From JAWKRB01 sp041389885 (GTDB lineage Bacteria > Myxococcota_A > Polyangia > Polyangiales > Ga0077539): a stretch of DNA of 64,000 bases. The stretch is from NCBI GenBank assembly GCA_041389885.1, contig JAWKRB010000020.1, positions 62,001 to 126,000 on the forward strand, written 5' to 3'. The notes under the pieces are model-generated. The model did no database searches. It was not told where the DNA came from and was given only the letters and a program-made list of their open reading frames with translations. Positions 13,526-22,798 of the stretch are shown one piece after another; position 1 is the stretch's first letter, and every line of letters begins with the position of its first letter. The translations under genes and the position numbers were made by a program.

Positions 13526-13532
13526 CCGGCGG

Positions 13533-14609
13533 TCAGCGCCCCTGCTCGATCTCGTATTTCTCTCGGATGCGCTTGTTCTGCGGGACGTCGCCGAGCACGA
13601 CGATGTGGTCCTCGGCCTCGAGCGTGAGGGCGCCGTCGGGGTTGGAGATCACGTCGAAGCCGTCTCCCTTGCGCCTCCCCACCGCCACCAGCAGCGGCCC
13701 GCCGAGCTCCAGGAACTTCTCCCGCAGCGCGCGCACGCTCGCCCCCGCGAAGGGCGCGGCGGAGTACTGCTGGAGGTCAGAGCCGCCGATGGCGCCGGAG
13801 GTGACGTCTTCGATGAAGCGCGCGACCTCGGGCTCGAAGGCCGCGCTCGCCACGAGCCGGCCCGAGAGCTCGTGGGGCGAGGCGACGTAGGTCGCGCCGC
13901 TCGCCACGAGGGTCTTGCGCAGGGCCTCGGCCTGCACCGCGACGACGATGCGCGCGGCGCTGTTGATCGCGCGAAAGTTCAACGAGGCCACGATGTTCTG
14001 CGAGTCGTCACCCGTGGCGATGACGGCGCTCACCGCGCGGTCGGCGTTGAGGGTGTCGCGCAGGGTCTCTTGCGACGCGTCGCCCACGCTCACGAACAGC
14101 GGCCCGCGGTCGGCCAGGCGCCGCGCCACGGGGACCTCCTCGACGCTCCCGCACAGCAGCGCCACGCTGCGCCCCGCGTCGAGGAGCTCGGCGATGGCGC
14201 TGCGCGCGACGGGGCTGAAGCCCACCACGACGACGTGCGCGTCCATGTCGGTCCCGATGAGCCCGCTGTCCTCCATGCGCTTCACCTCCATCACCACGTC
14301 GTTCATCGCCGTGAGCAGAAAGCCGATGCTGAACAGGGTCAGCAGGATGAACGCCCCCGTGACCATCCTCCCCGTCGGCGTGACCGGGTACGCGTCGCCG
14401 TAGCCCACCGTGGCCATCGTCACCACGAGGAACCACGCGACGTCGCTCACGCTCCGCAGGTGCGTCCCCGGCGCGTCGCGCTCGGCGCCCCAGAGCAGCA
14501 CCCCCGCGAGGCCGACCGCCGAGAGGACCAGCAGCCCCGGCCTGCGCGTGCGCTGGGCGAGGAGGCGGAGGATCACCTGGGTTCGACGTGCGACGAGTCC
14601 GCGGGCCAT
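13533..14609 (-). CDS. two-helix potassium channel with cytosolic RCK (TrkA-N/TrkA-C) domains
   Basis: 358 residues from ATG 14609. Inner-membrane pore: a first helix LLVLSAVGLAGVLLWG, the selectivity filter TVGYGD at about 67-72, and a second helix VTGAFILLTLFSIGFLLTAM. Then an RCK-N fold (VVVVGFSPVARSAIAELL) and RCK-C at the end (GALTLEAEDHIVVLGD). The nucleotide-binding glycine loop reads GFSPVAR, with Ser in place of the second Gly, as in CASTOR/POLLUX-like channels, so ligand binding may differ. The open frame continues upstream to 15179 but only as antisense of the DUF2202 gene. It follows the DUF2202 gene by 67 bases. Confidence 0.9.
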   Translation of the reverse strand: MARGLVARRTQVILRLLAQRTRRPGLLVLSAVGLAGVLLWGAERDAPGTHLRSVSDVAWFLVVTMATVGYGDAYPVTPTGRMVTGAFILLTLFSIGFLLTAMNDVVMEVKRMEDSGLIGTDMDAHVVVVGFSPVARSAIAELLDAGRSVALLCGSVEEVPVARRLADRGPLFVSVGDASQETLRDTLNADRAVSAVIATGDDSQNIVASLNFRAINSAARIVVAVQAEALRKTLVASGATYVASPHELSGRLVASAAFEPEVARFIEDVTSGAIGGSDLQQYSAAPFAGASVRALREKFLELGGPLLVAVGRRKGDGFDVISNPDGALTLEAEDHIVVLGDVPQNKRIREKYEIEQGR

Positions 14610-14676
14610 GAGCGGCGACGTCGCTATCACGGGACCGGCCGCGCTGTCGCCCAGTCCGGCGCCTCCTCGCGAGACC

Positions 14677-15342
14677 TCAGCGTCCGGTCTCGGTGGGACC
14701 CTCGGCGATGGCCGCGAACTCGCTCGCTGTGAGGTGACGCGGCGTGTAGCTGCCGCCCACCCCTTGAAGCTGCCGCCAGAACGAGCGCAGGTGGTTGCGC
14801 GAGCCCCGCTCCAGACTGTCGAGGGTCGCGAGCACGTCGGCGCTCCGGGCGACGCCGCGCATCTCACGGATGTCGGCGATGTCGAGCTCCTCGATCTCGG
14901 CGCCGACCTGCAGCGCCGCCAGCGTCGACGCGCTCCCCTGCGCCACCAGCGCGTCGTGCAGGGACTGCAGCGCGGGGGTGGCGAAGCTCCCCTGCGCGCG
15001 GCCCGCGGCGGGGTCGTCGATGCCGTAGCGCACCAGCAGCGCGAGCACCGCGTCGGTGTGGGTCTGCTCGCTCGCGGCGATGTTGGCGAACACGCCGCTC
15101 TGCCCCTGCAGAGCCAGGTACACGTCTCGCGCGAGCTTCTCCTCTTCGCGCAGCCAGCGGAGCAGCGCGGCCTCGTCAACGAAGCGCGCGGTGACTACGT
15201 CCGCCGCGGTGACTACGTCCGCCGCGGTGACTACGTCCGCCGCGACTGCGGCGGCGTCTTCGGGTGCGTCGCGAACGGCTTCGCCGCAGGCCGAGAGCGA
15301 GGCCGCGAGGGCGAGCGTGAGCGCGAGGGTGGCGATCTTCAT
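14677..15342 (-). CDS. DUF2202 (ferritin-like fold) lipoprotein
   Basis: 221 residues. A lipoprotein signal (MKIATLALTLALAASLSAC, lipobox LSAC) is followed by a three-fold TAADVV repeat spacer and a four-helix domain beginning LLRWLREEEKLARDVYLALQ, with IAASEQTHTDAVLALLVRYG and ELDIADIREM. The E-E-K-x-A-x-D and E-x-x-H pattern fits the ferritin-like DUF2202 family, whose function is not established. The start at 15342 is chosen because GGAG lies eight bases upstream; an in-frame upstream ATG (15372) has no signal-peptide logic. It is upstream of the K+ channel on the same strand. Confidence 0.85.
   Translation of the reverse strand: MKIATLALTLALAASLSACGEAVRDAPEDAAAVAADVVTAADVVTAADVVTARFVDEAALLRWLREEEKLARDVYLALQGQSGVFANIAASEQTHTDAVLALLVRYGIDDPAAGRAQGSFATPALQSLHDALVAQGSASTLAALQVGAEIEELDIADIREMRGVARSADVLATLDSLERGSRNHLRSFWRQLQGVGGSYTPRHLTASEFAAIAEGPTETGR
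15191..15244 (-). repeat. three perfect 18-base tandem repeats in the DUF2202 lipoprotein
   Basis: gtgactacgtccgccgcg is repeated exactly at 15191, 15209 and 15227. It codes for three TAADVV units between the lipidated Cys and the folded domain. Perfect identity suggests a recent or slipping expansion. Confidence 0.9.
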
Positions 15343-15400
15343 GGCGTTGTCTCCTCGGCAGGTGAGAGCCAACGCGGTGCGCCCGGGGGTTCTCCGTCGC

Positions 15401-16884
15401 TCAGCGCGCCCAGGGCGGCGCCGTGAGCCTGCGTCGCCCGTCGTGCGCGCGGGGCAGCGCCGCGGGGTCCTCGCCGGGCGACACCGCGCGGTCCCATAGC
15501 TGACAGGTCACCTGCTTGTGCCGCTGGTCGAGGGCCTCGCAGTAGTTCGTGAGCTTGCAGCGACGCACCTCGCCGCCGCGGCCGCTACGCACCTTGAGCC
15601 ACCAGTCTGGGTCGGCGAGGCTCTGCCGCGCCGCCGCGACGATGTCGCAGTCGCCCTCGCGCAGCGCGCGCTCGGCGAGGCGAAAGCCCGTGATCCCTCC
15701 GGCGCCGACCACGGGCGTCTGCATCCCCTCGCCGCGCAGCGCGTCTCGAACCGCGCGCGAGAGGTGAAGGTTGCGGCCGAAGGGTCCCCGCGCGTCGGAG
15801 CGCACCGTGGGCATGCACTCGTGGCCGCTCTCCCCCGTGTACGGGTACGCCGCCTCGCCCACCCTGGGCTGCTTCGCGTCCTCGAACTTTCCGCCCTTGG
15901 AGACCGAGATGAAGTCCATGCCTTCGCGCGCGAAGCGCAGGGAGAATTCTCGGGCGTCGCTCACGTCGCTGCCGCCCGCGATGGCCTCGTCGCCGAGGAG
16001 CCGACAGCCCACCACGAAGCCCGCGCCCACCGCCCCGCGCACCGCGCGAAAGACCTCGAGCGGGAGCCGCGCGCGGCCGTCGAGGTCGCCGCCGTAGCCG
16101 TCGTCGCGGGTGTTCAGCGCCGAGAGGAACGACGCCATGGTGTACGCGTGGGCGTAGTGCAGCTCGACGCCGTCGAAGCCCGCGCGCTCGGCGCGCGCCG
16201 CGGCCCGCGCGAAGACCTCGGGGAGCACCTCGGGGGGCGCGCGGATCGCGGGGAGGTCAGTCGGTCACCCCGCTCCCCTCGCCCCCATGCGCAGCGCCTC
16301 GAGCTCCCGCGCGGTGAGCGCCATGGCAGGGCGGGCTCGTCGAAGCTCGGCGAGGGACGCGCGGACCTCAGGCCTCGGCAGCGTCGAGCCAGCGCGCGTC
16401 GCCGCGCACTGCTCGGCCAGCGCCTCGCGGTGCGCGTCAGTCACGGAGAGAAAGCGCGCGAAAGACCCTCTCGGGCTCGGGGCGCCCGGATCGAGAGGAA
16501 GTCGATGAGCTGCACGAAGCACCGGGTCTCGCCGCCGCTGCGCTGCTGGTGTCGGCGAGGCGCGCGAGGCCCGTCGACGTACCAGTCGTGCCCCGCGCGC
16601 AGCAGGGGGCCGCTGGGGACGTCCCTCACCCCCGTCGACGACGACCGCGCCGGGGCGACCGTCGGCGAAGCGGCCGTACCACGCGAGCACCTCGCCGTCG
16701 GTGACCTCTCCCTCCGGCGTCGCGCGCCGGGGGACCATCGCCGGCACCCACGTTCGAGACCCGAGCGCGCAGCCCGCGCGGGCGTCACGGGCGAGAACAG
16801 CCGCGACGCCTCAGCCTCCGCCGCGTCGGGCCACGCCTCGTCGGGGATCGCATGAACGACCTTTTCATCCGCGCTTTCGTACAC
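15401..16884 (-). CDS. NADH:flavin oxidoreductase (old yellow enzyme family), frameshifted
   Basis: An FMN-dependent ene-reductase-type TIM barrel. The C-terminal half is open (15401 to about 16262): GFDGVELHYAHAYTMASFLS with the active-site HxxH-like motif and Tyr, LNTRDDGYGGDLDGRARL, VVGAGGITGFRLAERAL (phosphate loop), IVAAARQSLADPDW. N-terminal pieces lie in all three frames: RLFSPVTPARA, then AMVPRRATPEGEVTDGEVLA, then GVRDVPSGPLLRAGHDWYVDG, then ETRCFVQLIDFLSIR, then FARFLSVTDAHREAL. I place shifts near 16265, 16480, 16560, 16645 and 16770. The GTG at 16884 is the likely start. Domain order is complete, so sequence error is more likely than decay. Confidence 0.78.
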
Positions 16885-16911
16885 CCTCGGTCGCGGGGTA
16901 CAACCGCGGGC

Positions 16912-17276
16912 ATGGCGTTCAAGCGCGAGAAGCGTCTCACCCGGCAGGGCGCAGAGCAGTTCGGTCCCCTGGGCCCAAGCCCCCCACGGCGGAGCAGGCC
17001 GCCGAGTTCGGCGCCCTCGACCTCCCCCCCGACCCCTCGCTCCCGCCCGGCACGCACATCCACTGCGTCGCCTGCGGCAAGCACCTCGACACCGTAGGCG
17101 AGGTGCGCGAGCGCCAGGCCGGCGGGGCCTTCGGGGGCGCCCTCTGGGCCTCGCTGCGCTGCGCCCACGGGAGCGTCTTTCAGGCCTGCCTGGGCTGCAT
17201 GGCCAAGGGGCGCAGGCTCCTCGACGAGCACGACCGCTCTGGCCGGGCCGTCGCCGCCGCCCAGGCGTGGCACTGA
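16912..17276 (+). CDS. small two-CxxC zinc-ribbon-like protein, one frameshift
   Basis: Not a named family that I recognise. It starts MAFKREKRLTRQGAEQFGP at ATG 16912; after a shift at about 16965-16985 the frame continues PPTAEQAAEFGALDLPP... to TGA 17274-17276, about 121 residues in total. The body has IHCVACGKHLD and, 36 residues on, a second Cys cluster FQACLGCMAKGRRL, so a C-x2-C...C-x2-C zinc knuckle is likely. The N-terminus is basic. It is divergent from the oxidoreductase with only 27 bases between starts. It could be an RNA- or DNA-binding accessory protein. Confidence 0.6.
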
Positions 17277-17328
17277 TTTCTCGTCGCGACCCAATGGGTC
17301 GGCACGGAGCACGATCGTACTAGCTCGG

Positions 17329-18135
17329 ATGTCCTCTCCGCGACCGATGCCGCCGCCGATCCCCCCGGAGGCGCGAAGAGTTCGCTCCCCCGCCGCGACC
17401 GGGACGGCGCCCCGCGGCGCGTGCCCGCCGCCGGTCCCTCCCGAGGCGCTGCGGCGCCGCGTCAACGCCGAGAGCCCCACCGAGCAGCTGGTCGACGCCG
17501 CGAAGCGCGGTGACCCCCGGGCCTTCGAGCACCTCGTTCGGCGCTACCGCCCGCGGGTGCTCGCCCTGGGGCTGCACCTCACGGGCAGCCGCGCCGACGC
17601 CGAAGACGTCGCGCAAGACGCGTTCATGAAGGCCTACCAGGCCCTCGAGGGCTTCGAGGGCCGCAGCGCGTTCTTCACCTGGGTCTACCGCATCGCCGTG
17701 AACCGCGCGCTGCAGCTCCGCGCGGCCAAGCGCACCCGCGCCGGCGCCGACCTCGACGACCCCCGCGTGGCCCTCGCCGTGGCCGTCGACGCCGACGGGC
17801 GCCCTGGCAGGGCCCTGGAGCTTCAGGAGACCTACAAGCAGCTCGTGGCGGCCTTCGACCAGCTCTCGCCCCTGCTGCGCTCCACGGTGGCCCTGGTGAC
17901 CCTCCAGGGGCTCTCGCACCCCGAGGTCGCGGCGGTCATGGGCTCCACCGAGGGGACCATCGCGTGGCGCATGCACGAGGCCCGCGGGCAGCTCCGGCGC
18001 GCCCTGGGCGTGCAGCCGAGCGAGGTCCTCGCGGTGACGCCGCCGCCCCGGCCGATTCGGGCGCCGAGCGCGACCGAGAGCACCCCCGACTCGCTGACCT
18101 TTCGCCTCGCCTTCGCCCTCGCCGCGGCGCTCTGA
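17329..18135 (+). CDS. ECF-type RNA polymerase sigma factor with Pro-rich N-terminal extension
   Basis: 268 residues. After a 45-residue Pro/Arg-rich leader (PMPPPIPPEA and PPPVPPEALRRR), region 2 spans about 60-135: FEHLVRRYRPRVLALGLHL, DAEDVAQDAFMKAYQAL and FFTWVYRIAVNRALQLR. Region 4 at about 178-228 has LSPLLRSTVALVTLQGLSHP, VAAVMGSTEGTIAWRMHEAR. No anti-sigma gene is beside it, so control may be through the extension or elsewhere. The short C-terminal tail ends LTFRLAFALAAAL. TACTAG lies 11 bases before the ATG. It is convergent with the acyl-CoA dehydrogenase gene, 7 bases apart. Confidence 0.93.
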   Translation: MSSPRPMPPPIPPEARRVRSPAATGTAPRGACPPPVPPEALRRRVNAESPTEQLVDAAKRGDPRAFEHLVRRYRPRVLALGLHLTGSRADAEDVAQDAFMKAYQALEGFEGRSAFFTWVYRIAVNRALQLRAAKRTRAGADLDDPRVALAVAVDADGRPGRALELQETYKQLVAAFDQLSPLLRSTVALVTLQGLSHPEVAAVMGSTEGTIAWRMHEARGQLRRALGVQPSEVLAVTPPPRPIRAPSATESTPDSLTFRLAFALAAAL

Positions 18136-18142
18136 CCGACCC

Positions 18143-19857
18143 TCAGGGCAGCTTGAACGAGTAGGCCCCGTCGGCGCACGCCCTCGCCGCGATGCCCGCG
18201 AGGAGCCGGTCGTCGTTCTCCTCAAAGGCCGCGAGGTTCGCGCGCAGCCGGCGCTCGACCTGGTTCGCGAAGGCCGCGGTGAGGTCGGCCTCGCGCTGCG
18301 CGCCGCTCTCGCCCTTGCGCTCGATGAGCCGGGTGCACCGCGCGAGGCACGCCGTCAGGGCGTAGAGGTCGGTGATCACGTCGGCGAGGCGGCGCTGGCT
18401 GAACTGCATCTCGGCGATGTCTTTGCCGTGGCGGCGGAGCACCTTGTCGACCGCGCGGGCGATGCCGAGCACGCCCTCCTCGACGACGGCCGCCTCTCGG
18501 CGCAGCGCGCGGTGACAGCGGGCCATGCGCTCGCGGCCGAGCGCCGTGCGCGCGCGCTGGATCGCGAACTCGTACATCAGCCCGAAGCCCTTGATGGGCT
18601 CGCGCATCGCCCGGGAGACCTCGGCGATCTGCCGCGACGGCCCCTGGAGGCCGCCGAGGGCGACGTAGGCGCGCAGCGTCTCGTTGGTGCCCTGCATGAT
18701 CTGAAACACCCTGGCGTCTCGGAGCGTGCGCTCCCAGGGCTCCCCCTGCGCGATGCCGACGCCCCCCGCGAGGTCGACGGCGGCGTTCGCGACGCGGCCC
18801 AGCGCCTCGCTCGCGAAGAGCTTGCTCATCGCGCTCTCGAGCGACCAGTCGGGGACCTTCGCGTCGGCGATGCCCGTGGTGAGGTACAGCGTCGACTCCA
18901 TCGCCCAGGTCTCGGCCATCATCCCGGCGAGCTTCTCCTTGACCATGCCGAACTCGGCGATGTTGCGCCCGAAGGCCGCGCGCGCGTTGACGCGCTCGAT
19001 GCACAGGCTCACGAGCCTGCGCGCCGCGCCCGCGCAGGCCGCCGCGAGGCCACCCTGCCCCGCGAGAACGCCTCCATCGCCGCCCGGTAGCCCGAGCAGG
19101 CGTCGCCCAGGAGGCGCTCGTTGGTGACCGGAAGCCCTCGATGCGCAGGGTGGTCGTCGGCGCGCCGCGAAGCCAGCTTCTCGAGGCGAGGGCGAGGTCG
19201 TGAAGCCGTCGGCGCGCTCGACACGAAGGCGAAGTGGCTTCGGGCGCGCGTGCAGCCGCGCGTCGGTGGTGCGCGCCACGACCACGGCGAGGTCGGCGAG
19301 GCCGCCGTTGGTCACCCAGGATCTTCTCGCCGTCGAGGGTCCACACGCCGCCGGGGCGGAGGCCTGCGTGCGGATCGCGCCGGGGTCGCTGTAGGCGGTG
19401 CGCTCGGTGAGCGCGAGGCCCCGAGCGACTCGCCGCGGGCCATGGCCGGGAGCCACCGGGCGCGCTGCGAGGTCGTTGCCGAAGAGCCCGACGGCGTTGG
19501 CCGCGAGGAGCCCGTGCGCAGGCACGGTCTGCTCGACGCGCTGTCGAGGGCGCCCGAGGCTCCTGCAGCACCCGCGCCTGCCCCGTGAGCGGGAGGCCCG
19601 CTGCCGCCGCTGCTCCTGGGGATCTTGATCCCGAAGACGCCGCTCGCCCGGAGCCGGCGAGGGCCTCGGGAAGATCGCGCCCTCGCGGTCGAAGCGCGGG
19701 GCGTCGAGCAGCGGAGCGAGGGCGTGCACGCGGTCGATGAGCAGGTCGGCGTGGTCCCGATCGCGCCGGCGTCGGCTCGAGGAAGGGAAAGACCATGTCC
19801 TCAGGGATCGCTAGCGTAGAACCGCAGGGACTTCGTGAAGCTCTCCTCGATCGACAT
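18143..19857 (-). CDS. acyl-CoA dehydrogenase, N-terminal third frameshifted
   Basis: An FAD enzyme of fatty-acid beta-oxidation. The open part (18143 to about 19010) has FGRNIAEFGMVKEKLAGMMA, AVDLAGGVGIAQGEPWER, RVFQIMQGTNETLRAYVALG (the FAD/ETF region) and a C-terminal helical extension ending GAYSFKLP, as in long-chain VLCAD/ACAD9-like members. The N-terminus starts MSIEESFTKSLRFYASDP at ATG 19857; pieces such as EDMVFPFLEPT, MHALAPLLDAPRFDREGAIF and GLPVTNERLLGDACSGYRA lie in different frames, so at least six single-base shifts are needed between 19010 and 19830. It is last in the 25.1-18.1 kb minus-strand run, but TAGGGT 12 bases before the start suggests its own promoter. Confidence 0.8.
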
Positions 19858-19863
19858 GGCGCG

Positions 19864-19869
19864 ACCCTA
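19864..19869 (-). promoter_or_regulatory. candidate -10 hexamer of the acyl-CoA dehydrogenase gene
   Basis: TAGGGT on the minus strand, first base exactly 12 bases before ATG 19857, so transcription would start on the A of ATG. Confidence 0.38.
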
Positions 19870-19903
19870 CGGGACGGCTTCGCGGCGGCCTCAAGCGCCG
19901 CGG

Positions 19904-20687
19904 CTACACCGCGAAGAGCGCGCCGTTGCGCGTCGTGTCGTCGGCGAGGCCTCGACAGGCTCGCCCAGCAGCGCGGCGCGCGCGACACCGCGGCGAGGTC
20001 AGCGGGCTCGCAGCGCCGAGGCTCCCTCGTCACCCCCGCGGGGAATTTGGTCAGGCGCGTCGGTCTCGAGCAGCAGCCGCTCGCGCGGCGTCGCGCGCAG
20101 CGACGCGACGGGGCAGCGCGCGCCCTCGCGGGTGACCGCGCCGCCGTACGACAGCGAGAGCCTAGCGCAGGTGGCGACGCGCCAGCTCGGCGCCCCGAGA
20201 AGCTGTGCACCATCCCAGGACGGCTCGGGAGCGCTTGCGCCCCAAGCACTTCGAGCGCGTCCTGGTGCGCGTTGCGCACGTGGAGCACCAGCGGCAGGTC
20301 GAGGGCCCGCGCGACCTCGAGGTGCGCCGCGAGCGCGGCCCGCTGCCGCGGGAGGGGCGCGCGGGAGGGGTCGAGGGTCCCGTCGAGGCCGCACTCACCG
20401 ACGGCGACCACGGCGTCACGGCGCGCGCGCGCCGCGCCGTGCAGCGCGTCGAGGGCGTCGCGCAGCGCGCCGTCGTCGAGGTCGGGCAGGGCGAAGGGGT
20501 GCACGCCGAGGGCGACCCAGCGCGCGCCGGGGAGGTGCGCCGCGAGCGTGCGCGGCCAGTCGGCGGGGCGCACCGCGGGGATCAGCGCCCGCGTCACCCC
20601 CGCGGCGACCGCGCGGTCCCACACCACGTCGCGGTCGGGGTCGAAGGCCGGGAGGTCGAGGTGGCAGTGGGCGTCGAAGGCGCTCAT
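19904..20687 (-). CDS. tatD: TatD-family metal-dependent hydrolase (nuclease), frameshifted
   Basis: A TIM-barrel amidohydrolase; TatD enzymes are 3'-5' DNA exonucleases. ATG 20687 gives FDAHCHLDLPAFDPDRD (metal HxH), then VALGVHPFALPDL, VVAVGECGLDGTLDPSRAPL (metal Glu) and ALDLPLVLHVRNAHQDALEV (His). Frames then change near 20215, in 20165-20185 and around 20040. Downstream pieces LLLETDAPDQIPRG (catalytic Asp), PADLAAVSRA and RNGALFAV before TAG 19904 complete the usual family length of about 260. The start overlaps the methyltransferase stop (ATGA). At least three shifts are needed; the preserved order argues for sequence error. Confidence 0.8.
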
Positions 20688-21466
20688 GGCGCGCGCAGCG
20701 CGCAGACGTACGCGAGGAGCTCGCCGCGGCGCTCGGGGGGCTCGAGGTGATCGCCCCGCGCCCCCTCGGCGGGGGGCGGGCGAAAGCTGCTCGTGCGCCA
20801 CCGCACCTCGAAGCCGTGCGCCCGCAGCAGCGCCAGGGTCTCTTCGGGGAAGAGCTGTCGCTGCGTGAGGGTGCGCACCTCCCGCGCCTCGGGGCGGAGC
20901 ACCGGGGTGATGGTGATCCGCACCGAGAGCAGCTGCGCGTAGGCGTCGTAGCTGAACTCTTCGCGCAGGGTCACGGCCTCGCGCAGGTCGGGGTGCTCGA
21001 AGCGCGGGCTCTCCATGGTCGTGTCGCGGAGCAGCGCGGGGTCGGGCACCCACGCGTCGAAGGCGAAGAGCCCCCCGGGCGCGAGGTGCTCCCGCACCCG
21101 CGCGAAGAAATCCGCGTGGTCGTCGCGGGTGTAGAGGTGCGCCACGCCGTTGAAGGGGCAGGTGACCAGCGAGAAGCGCTCGTCGGTGCGCCAGCTGCGC
21201 ATGTCTCCGCGCACGGCCCGCACCCGCGCGCGGAGCGCCTCGGGCTCGGCGTCGAGGCGCGCGCGCAAGGCCTCGATCATCTCGGCGCTGTCGTCGACGC
21301 CCACCACCCGCGCGCCGCCCCGCGCCACGGGGATCGCCACGCGGCCGGTGCCCACGCCGTACTCCAGCACCGCGTCGTGGCCCTGCGCGAGGGCGCGGTA
21401 GAAGGCCACGTCCTCGCTGCGGTCGGCGAAGAGCAGCTCATACGTGCGCGGGCTCTGGTAGAGCAC
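20684..21466 (-). CDS. class I SAM-dependent methyltransferase
   Basis: 260 residues. The SAM-binding motif I VLEYGVGTGRVAIPVA is at about 33-48, then VVGVDDSAEMIEALRARL (acidic residue after beta 2), VRGDMRSW and LVTCPFNGVAHLYTRDD (motif IV region), with a C-terminal beta domain containing LFPEETLALLRAHGFEV. This is the layout of small-molecule methyltransferases; the substrate cannot be named. The stop overlaps the tatD start by four bases and the start is 7 bases after the upstream vWA gene stop, so these are surely co-transcribed. Confidence 0.9.
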   Translation of the reverse strand: MLYQSPRTYELLFADRSEDVAFYRALAQGHDAVLEYGVGTGRVAIPVARGGARVVGVDDSAEMIEALRARLDAEPEALRARVRAVRGDMRSWRTDERFSLVTCPFNGVAHLYTRDDHADFFARVREHLAPGGLFAFDAWVPDPALLRDTTMESPRFEHPDLREAVTLREEFSYDAYAQLLSVRITITPVLRPEAREVRTLTQRQLFPEETLALLRAHGFEVRWRTSSFRPPPAEGARGDHLEPPERRGELLAYVCALRAP

Positions 21467-21473
21467 GAGCGCC

Positions 21474-22742
21474 TCAGCCCGGGATCGAGAGGCAGCCGAA
21501 GAGCACCTCGACGCCCCGGTCGCTCCCGCGCACCTCTTCTTGCGCGCGGGCGCACGAGGCGGGACAGAGGGTCACCGTGCGGGGGCTGCGGGGGTCGTCG
21601 AAATACCACCCCCCGTTCACCCCGCAGGCGCTCGCGCCCGACACCCGCCCGAGGGTCACCCGCGACGCGCCGCGGATCGCGACGTTGACCCGGTCGGGGT
21701 CGAGCACGTTGCCCTCGGGCGCGGCGGGCACCGGGAGCTCGCAGGCGATGCGCGCGCTCTGCTCCACGGCCGAGGCGACGCGCTCGAAGAAGGGCGCCCA
21801 CGCCGCCGCGCCGTCGCAGATGCGCGCCCGCGCGCCGCCGGTGCGCCGCACCAGCTCGTTGTAGGTCACGCCCGCGCTCGGCGGGGGGCCGCCGCCGGGG
21901 TACACGCAGGTCGAGTCGGGCATGGCCTCGGAGAGCCAGCCGTAGATCCCGTGAAAGAGGTATCCCGTGAAGAGCCCGTTCCACGAGGGGTCGAGCAGCC
22001 CCGGCGGCAGGGTGAAGCTGCGGCTATAGGGGTTCACGCCGCCGGCGAAGCGCTCGAAGACGTCGGCGGTCATGCGCGCGTTGTCGTCGGTGACCACCAC
22101 GATGCTCTTCGTGGCGTCGGCGCGGAGAAACTGCCGCCAGGGCTCGCCCCCGCGCTCCTGCCCGTCGCGGTACCCCGGCGTCTGCCCGAGGGTGCCCAGG
22201 AGCTGCTCCAAGGGCTGCGTGCTGCGCACGTCGACGGCGCTGTGCAGAAAGCGCGGACCGTTGCCGCAGCGCGTGTCGCCCGCGAGGGGCGGCGGGATGC
22301 ACACCGCGTAGCGCTGCCCACCGGCCACGGTCACGTTGGGCGTCGGGCTGCGCAGCGAGAGCATCACGACGCGGTAGTCGAGGCCGCGGTCGCCGATGAG
22401 CGCCGCGAAGCGGTTGAGGCCCGCGGTGACCTCGCGCACGGCGGGGGCCATGCTCACGGAGTTGTCGACGATCCAGATGATGTCGACGGGGAGTCGCACC
22501 ACCGGCGCCTCGACCGAGGCCGCGGTGCACGCGGCGTCGAGCTCGAGGACGACGTCGCGCGGGGGCGGCGGCACGTCGGGGAGCTCTGGGCGATCGACCG
22601 GCGCCGACGGCGCGTCGACGACGTCGATGACGTCGACGACGTCTTCGGTCGAGGCGTCGGCCCCGGTGAAGAATCGGCTCGCCGTGGCGTCGCAGGCGAC
22701 GCTCGCGCACAGCAGCATCGCCATCGAGAGGTGCGGTCGCAT
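21474..22742 (-). CDS. putative vWA-domain surface lipoprotein
   Basis: 422 residues. A lipoprotein-type signal MRPHLSMAMLLCASVACDAT is followed by an acidic Asp/Val repeat (EDVVDVIDVVDAPSAP) and a Pro-rich spacer. The globular part begins VDIIWIVDNSVSM, the DxSxS MIDAS of a von Willebrand A fold, with ATKSIVVVTDDNARM as the fourth strand and acidic metal loop, and many Cys. This layout is common in myxobacterial surface proteins. The function is unknown; the metal site suggests protein binding. The start at 22742 is chosen to give the signal peptide; TACGAC lies 14 bases upstream. It sits between the AgmX-like protein (56 bases) and the methyltransferase (7 bases). Confidence 0.8.
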   Translation of the reverse strand: MRPHLSMAMLLCASVACDATASRFFTGADASTEDVVDVIDVVDAPSAPVDRPELPDVPPPPRDVVLELDAACTAASVEAPVVRLPVDIIWIVDNSVSMAPAVREVTAGLNRFAALIGDRGLDYRVVMLSLRSPTPNVTVAGGQRYAVCIPPPLAGDTRCGNGPRFLHSAVDVRSTQPLEQLLGTLGQTPGYRDGQERGGEPWRQFLRADATKSIVVVTDDNARMTADVFERFAGGVNPYSRSFTLPPGLLDPSWNGLFTGYLFHGIYGWLSEAMPDSTCVYPGGGPPPSAGVTYNELVRRTGGARARICDGAAAWAPFFERVASAVEQSARIACELPVPAAPEGNVLDPDRVNVAIRGASRVTLGRVSGASACGVNGGWYFDDPRSPRTVTLCPASCARAQEEVRGSDRGVEVLFGCLSIPG

Positions 22743-22798
22743 CTCGCACTGTCGTACCGCCATCGCGGGGCGGCGTCGACCGCGCGACGCGCGGTCCC

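Noticed and set aside
19835..21688. 617-codon plus-strand frame
   Set aside because: Arg/Ala-rich shadow of tatD and the methyltransferase.
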